DNA of 64,000 nucleotides. Origin: Streptomyces sp. NBC_01198. Lineage in GTDB: Bacteria; Actinomycetota; Actinomycetes; Streptomycetales; Streptomycetaceae. The notes beneath the pieces were generated by a model. The model was not told the DNA's origin, made no database searches, and saw only the letters and a program-made list of their open reading frames with translations. Position 1 is the stretch's first letter; each line of letters starts with the position of its first letter. The position numbers were made by a program, and so were the translations under genes. Below are positions 62,354 through 64,000 of this stretch, piece after piece. Location of the stretch: assembly GCF_036010485.1 (NCBI RefSeq), contig NZ_CP108568.1, positions 7,759,001 through 7,823,000 of the forward strand, in the 5' to 3' direction.

Positions 62354-63564
62354 GCGCCCCGGCCGGCGCCCCGGCCGTCGTCGACCTGGCGGGCCTCCCC
62401 TTCGATCAGGGCGCCCACCTGCTGGTCCGGCGGGCGCTGGCTGGCCTGCAGCCAGGGGAGCGGCTGGCAGTGGCCGGCCACGATCCGGCGCTGCTGGCCC
62501 ACCTGAGAGCCTGGTGCCGTACCACCGGCCACCGCGTGCACCCCGGGGCCGAACAGGGCTCCCCGGTGCGGGCGGTCATCGTCCGCGGCCCCGCCGAACT
62601 CGACCGCTGGGCCACCGCCTTGCGGGCCGGCGGTCCGTCGCCGCTGGAGATCGTCCGGCACCCGGACCCCGGATGGGGGCTGGCCGCCCGCGGAGCGCTC
62701 ATCGAGGACGGCGCCCCCGCCCCCGGGTTCGACCTGGCAGAACGCGACCTGGTGTGGGCCGACGTCGCCCCCAGCCTGTACGCGCACGCGGCCGCCGCCC
62801 AGTGGGACCCGGCCACCGCGGTCCCCTGGGACACCCCCTTCGAACTGGCACCCGCCGTCGAGGAGGCGGTGGTGCAGGTGATGACCTACCTGGTGGAGAA
62901 CGAGCAGGCGGCCCTGGTGCTGCCCGCCCGGCTGCTGGCGCGCATCCACCCGCACTTCCGCGAGGTCGTCCAGCTGCTCGCCGTCCAGGCCGCGGACGAG
63001 GCCCGCCACGTCGAGGTCTTCACCCGCCGGGCCCTGCTGAAGACCGGGCGGATGGGCACCTCCTCGGCCGGCGGCCGGGCCTCGCTCGCCACCCTGCTCG
63101 CCGAACCGGACTTCGCGCTGGCCTCGTTCCTGCTCTCCGTGCTGGGCGAAGGCGGCTTTCTCAACCTCCTGTCGTTCCTGGACCGTCACGCACCCGACCC
63201 GGTCACCCGTGCCGTGGTCCGCCTCGCCCACCAGGACGAGGCCCGCCATGTGGCCTTCGGCGTCGCCCACCTGCAGCACCAGACGTCCGTGGACCCCGGC
63301 CTGCGCGGCCGGCTGCGCGGCGCGGTCGAACACCGCCACGACGTGCTGCGCGACACCGCCGGGCTCAACCAGGACGTGCTCGACGCGCTCGTCGTGCTGG
63401 CCGCCGGCAGTTGGCAGCCGGCCGCCGTCGCTCGCGGTCACCGCCAGGTCGGGGAGCTGCTGACCGCGATGGACGAAGGACGGCAACGCCGGCTGATCCG
63501 TCTTGGGTTCCCCGCCGACGAGGCCGCGGAGCTCTCGGCCCTGCACACCCGCAACTTCATGTGA
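62350..63564 (+). CDS. TusA-like domain fused to a di-iron ferritin-like domain
   Basis: A 404-residue fusion. Residues about 10-65 resemble a TusA/SirA sulfur-carrier domain (LAGLPFDQGAHLLVRRALAG, then GERLAVAGHDPALLAHLRAW), but the CPxP motif that holds the catalytic Cys reads PFDQG. Residues about 170-404 are a ferritin-like four-helix bundle with two ExxH pairs (ADEARHVEVF and QDEARHVAFG) plus further Glu residues (VENEQA, GEGGF), as in di-iron oxygenases. GTG 62350 overlaps the previous stop by four bases. I would guess oxidative chemistry on a sulfur- or selenium-containing substrate, but no function is proven. Confidence 0.75.
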   Translation: MSAPAGAPAVVDLAGLPFDQGAHLLVRRALAGLQPGERLAVAGHDPALLAHLRAWCRTTGHRVHPGAEQGSPVRAVIVRGPAELDRWATALRAGGPSPLEIVRHPDPGWGLAARGALIEDGAPAPGFDLAERDLVWADVAPSLYAHAAAAQWDPATAVPWDTPFELAPAVEEAVVQVMTYLVENEQAALVLPARLLARIHPHFREVVQLLAVQAADEARHVEVFTRRALLKTGRMGTSSAGGRASLATLLAEPDFALASFLLSVLGEGGFLNLLSFLDRHAPDPVTRAVVRLAHQDEARHVAFGVAHLQHQTSVDPGLRGRLRGAVEHRHDVLRDTAGLNQDVLDALVVLAAGSWQPAAVARGHRQVGELLTAMDEGRQRRLIRLGFPADEAAELSALHTRNFM

Positions 63565-64000
63565 CCGGCCCGGGGGCCCGGTCGGCGGCGGGCCCGGCCT
63601 CACGGGCCACCCCGCCGGTGGAGTTCAGCCGCTCCCGCTGCGGCACCACGACGTAGGCCGGGTCCTTGGTGGACGCCACACCCGCCTCGAACACGCCGAA
63701 GCGCTGCAGGACGCTGCCGGCGAGCAGGGCCAGCCCGGCAGCCGCGGCGGCCGGGCGGCTGCGGCGGGCCACCGTCACCGCGGCGACCGCACCGCCCAGC
63801 GTGAGGACCTCCGCCGCCCGGCGCAGCCGGTGGGCCCGGCCGGTGGTGTACGCCGTGGGCACCAGCCCGGGCCGCCGCTCGATCATCCGCGACGCGACGA
63901 GTTCCGCCACCGCACCGGCCGCGCCGAGCCGGCGGGCGGGGCCCGCCTCGGCCACCGGCACCAGCAGCATCCCCAGCCCGCCGCCGCTGGCCGCCGCCGA
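63557..64000 (-). CDS. NrfD-type membrane subunit, 5' part beyond the window
   Basis: The minus strand frame is open from the window edge to a stop at 63557. The visible 147 residues contain GPARRLGAAGAVAELVASRM, YTTGRAHRLRRAAEVLTLGG, LALLAGSVLQRFGVFEAGVA and DPAYVVVPQRERL, the C-terminus of NrfD/PsrC-like quinone-interacting subunits seen with actinobacterial formate dehydrogenases. The 5' part, and presumably the catalytic and iron-sulfur subunits, lie to the right of the window. It overlaps the TusA-ferritin gene's stop by a few bases, tail to tail. Confidence 0.78.
   Translation of the reverse strand, partial: SAAASGGGLGMLLVPVAEAGPARRLGAAGAVAELVASRMIERRPGLVPTAYTTGRAHRLRRAAEVLTLGGAVAAVTVARRSRPAAAAAGLALLAGSVLQRFGVFEAGVASTKDPAYVVVPQRERLNSTGGVAREAGPAADRAPGPVT

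Overview
The window is high-GC actinobacterial DNA, most like Streptomyces or a close relative. The signs are very GC-rich third codon positions, frequent GTG starts, GGAGG-type ribosome binding sites, many regulator/oxidoreductase pairs, a SpoIIE/PAS/GAF/HATPase phosphatase, a STAS antagonist and large secreted multidomain glycosidases. There is no rRNA, CRISPR array, prophage or replication origin. One degenerate IS110-type element and several gene relics show local decay.

Layout. 1-5.2 kb: a partial unknown gene, a large CHAT-protease protein, an unknown His-rich protein and a YihY-type membrane protein. 5.2-14.1 kb: SRAP-domain DNA-damage protein, a divergent XRE regulator/SDR pair, a multidomain PP2C phosphatase, a frameshifted metallo-beta-lactamase-fold gene, a 2H phosphoesterase (ThpR), an aldo/keto reductase with an SDR, and a small membrane protein. 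14.2-20.2 kb: a cobalamin-binding protein facing the methylmalonyl-CoA mutase operon mutA-mutB-meaB, a B12-centred block. 20.4-28.7 kb: molybdopterin-domain protein, DUF427, CaCA exchanger, type II NADH dehydrogenase, ClC channel, zinc alcohol dehydrogenase and peroxiredoxin-like protein, with two SDR relics.

29-39.6 kb: two secreted glycosidases, GH3 with PA14 and two discoidin domains and GH92 alpha-mannosidase with discoidin and PKD-like domains. Each has its own LacI-like palindrome upstream. An IS110-type element with an amber codon sits between them, apparently between the GH3 stop codon and the original GH3 terminator. 39.6-55.3 kb: STAS protein, MFS exporter, a collapsed LysR/MFS divergent pair, acetyltransferases, HxlR-NTF2-SDR and TetR-SDR switches with clear inverted-repeat operators, a fasciclin protein, a membrane Ser/Thr kinase, an RHH/Fic-like toxin-antitoxin pair with a palindromic operator, a VOC protein, a PiT phosphate transporter and a SpoIIE-type relic.

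55.6-64 kb is the most notable part. It carries a selenocysteine locus: selA, selB, tRNA-Sec on the opposite strand, and selD. After selD come a structured intergenic segment and a tightly coupled three-gene operon: an acyl-CoA-dehydrogenase-like flavoprotein, a cytosolic PhnD-like binding protein, and a fusion of a cysteine-less TusA-like domain to a di-iron ferritin-like domain. A partial NrfD-type membrane subunit enters from the right edge, suggesting a formate dehydrogenase operon beyond the window as the likely selenoprotein user. The three-gene operon is my best candidate for an undescribed system, possibly sulfur or selenium related. That role is inference from domain content and position only.
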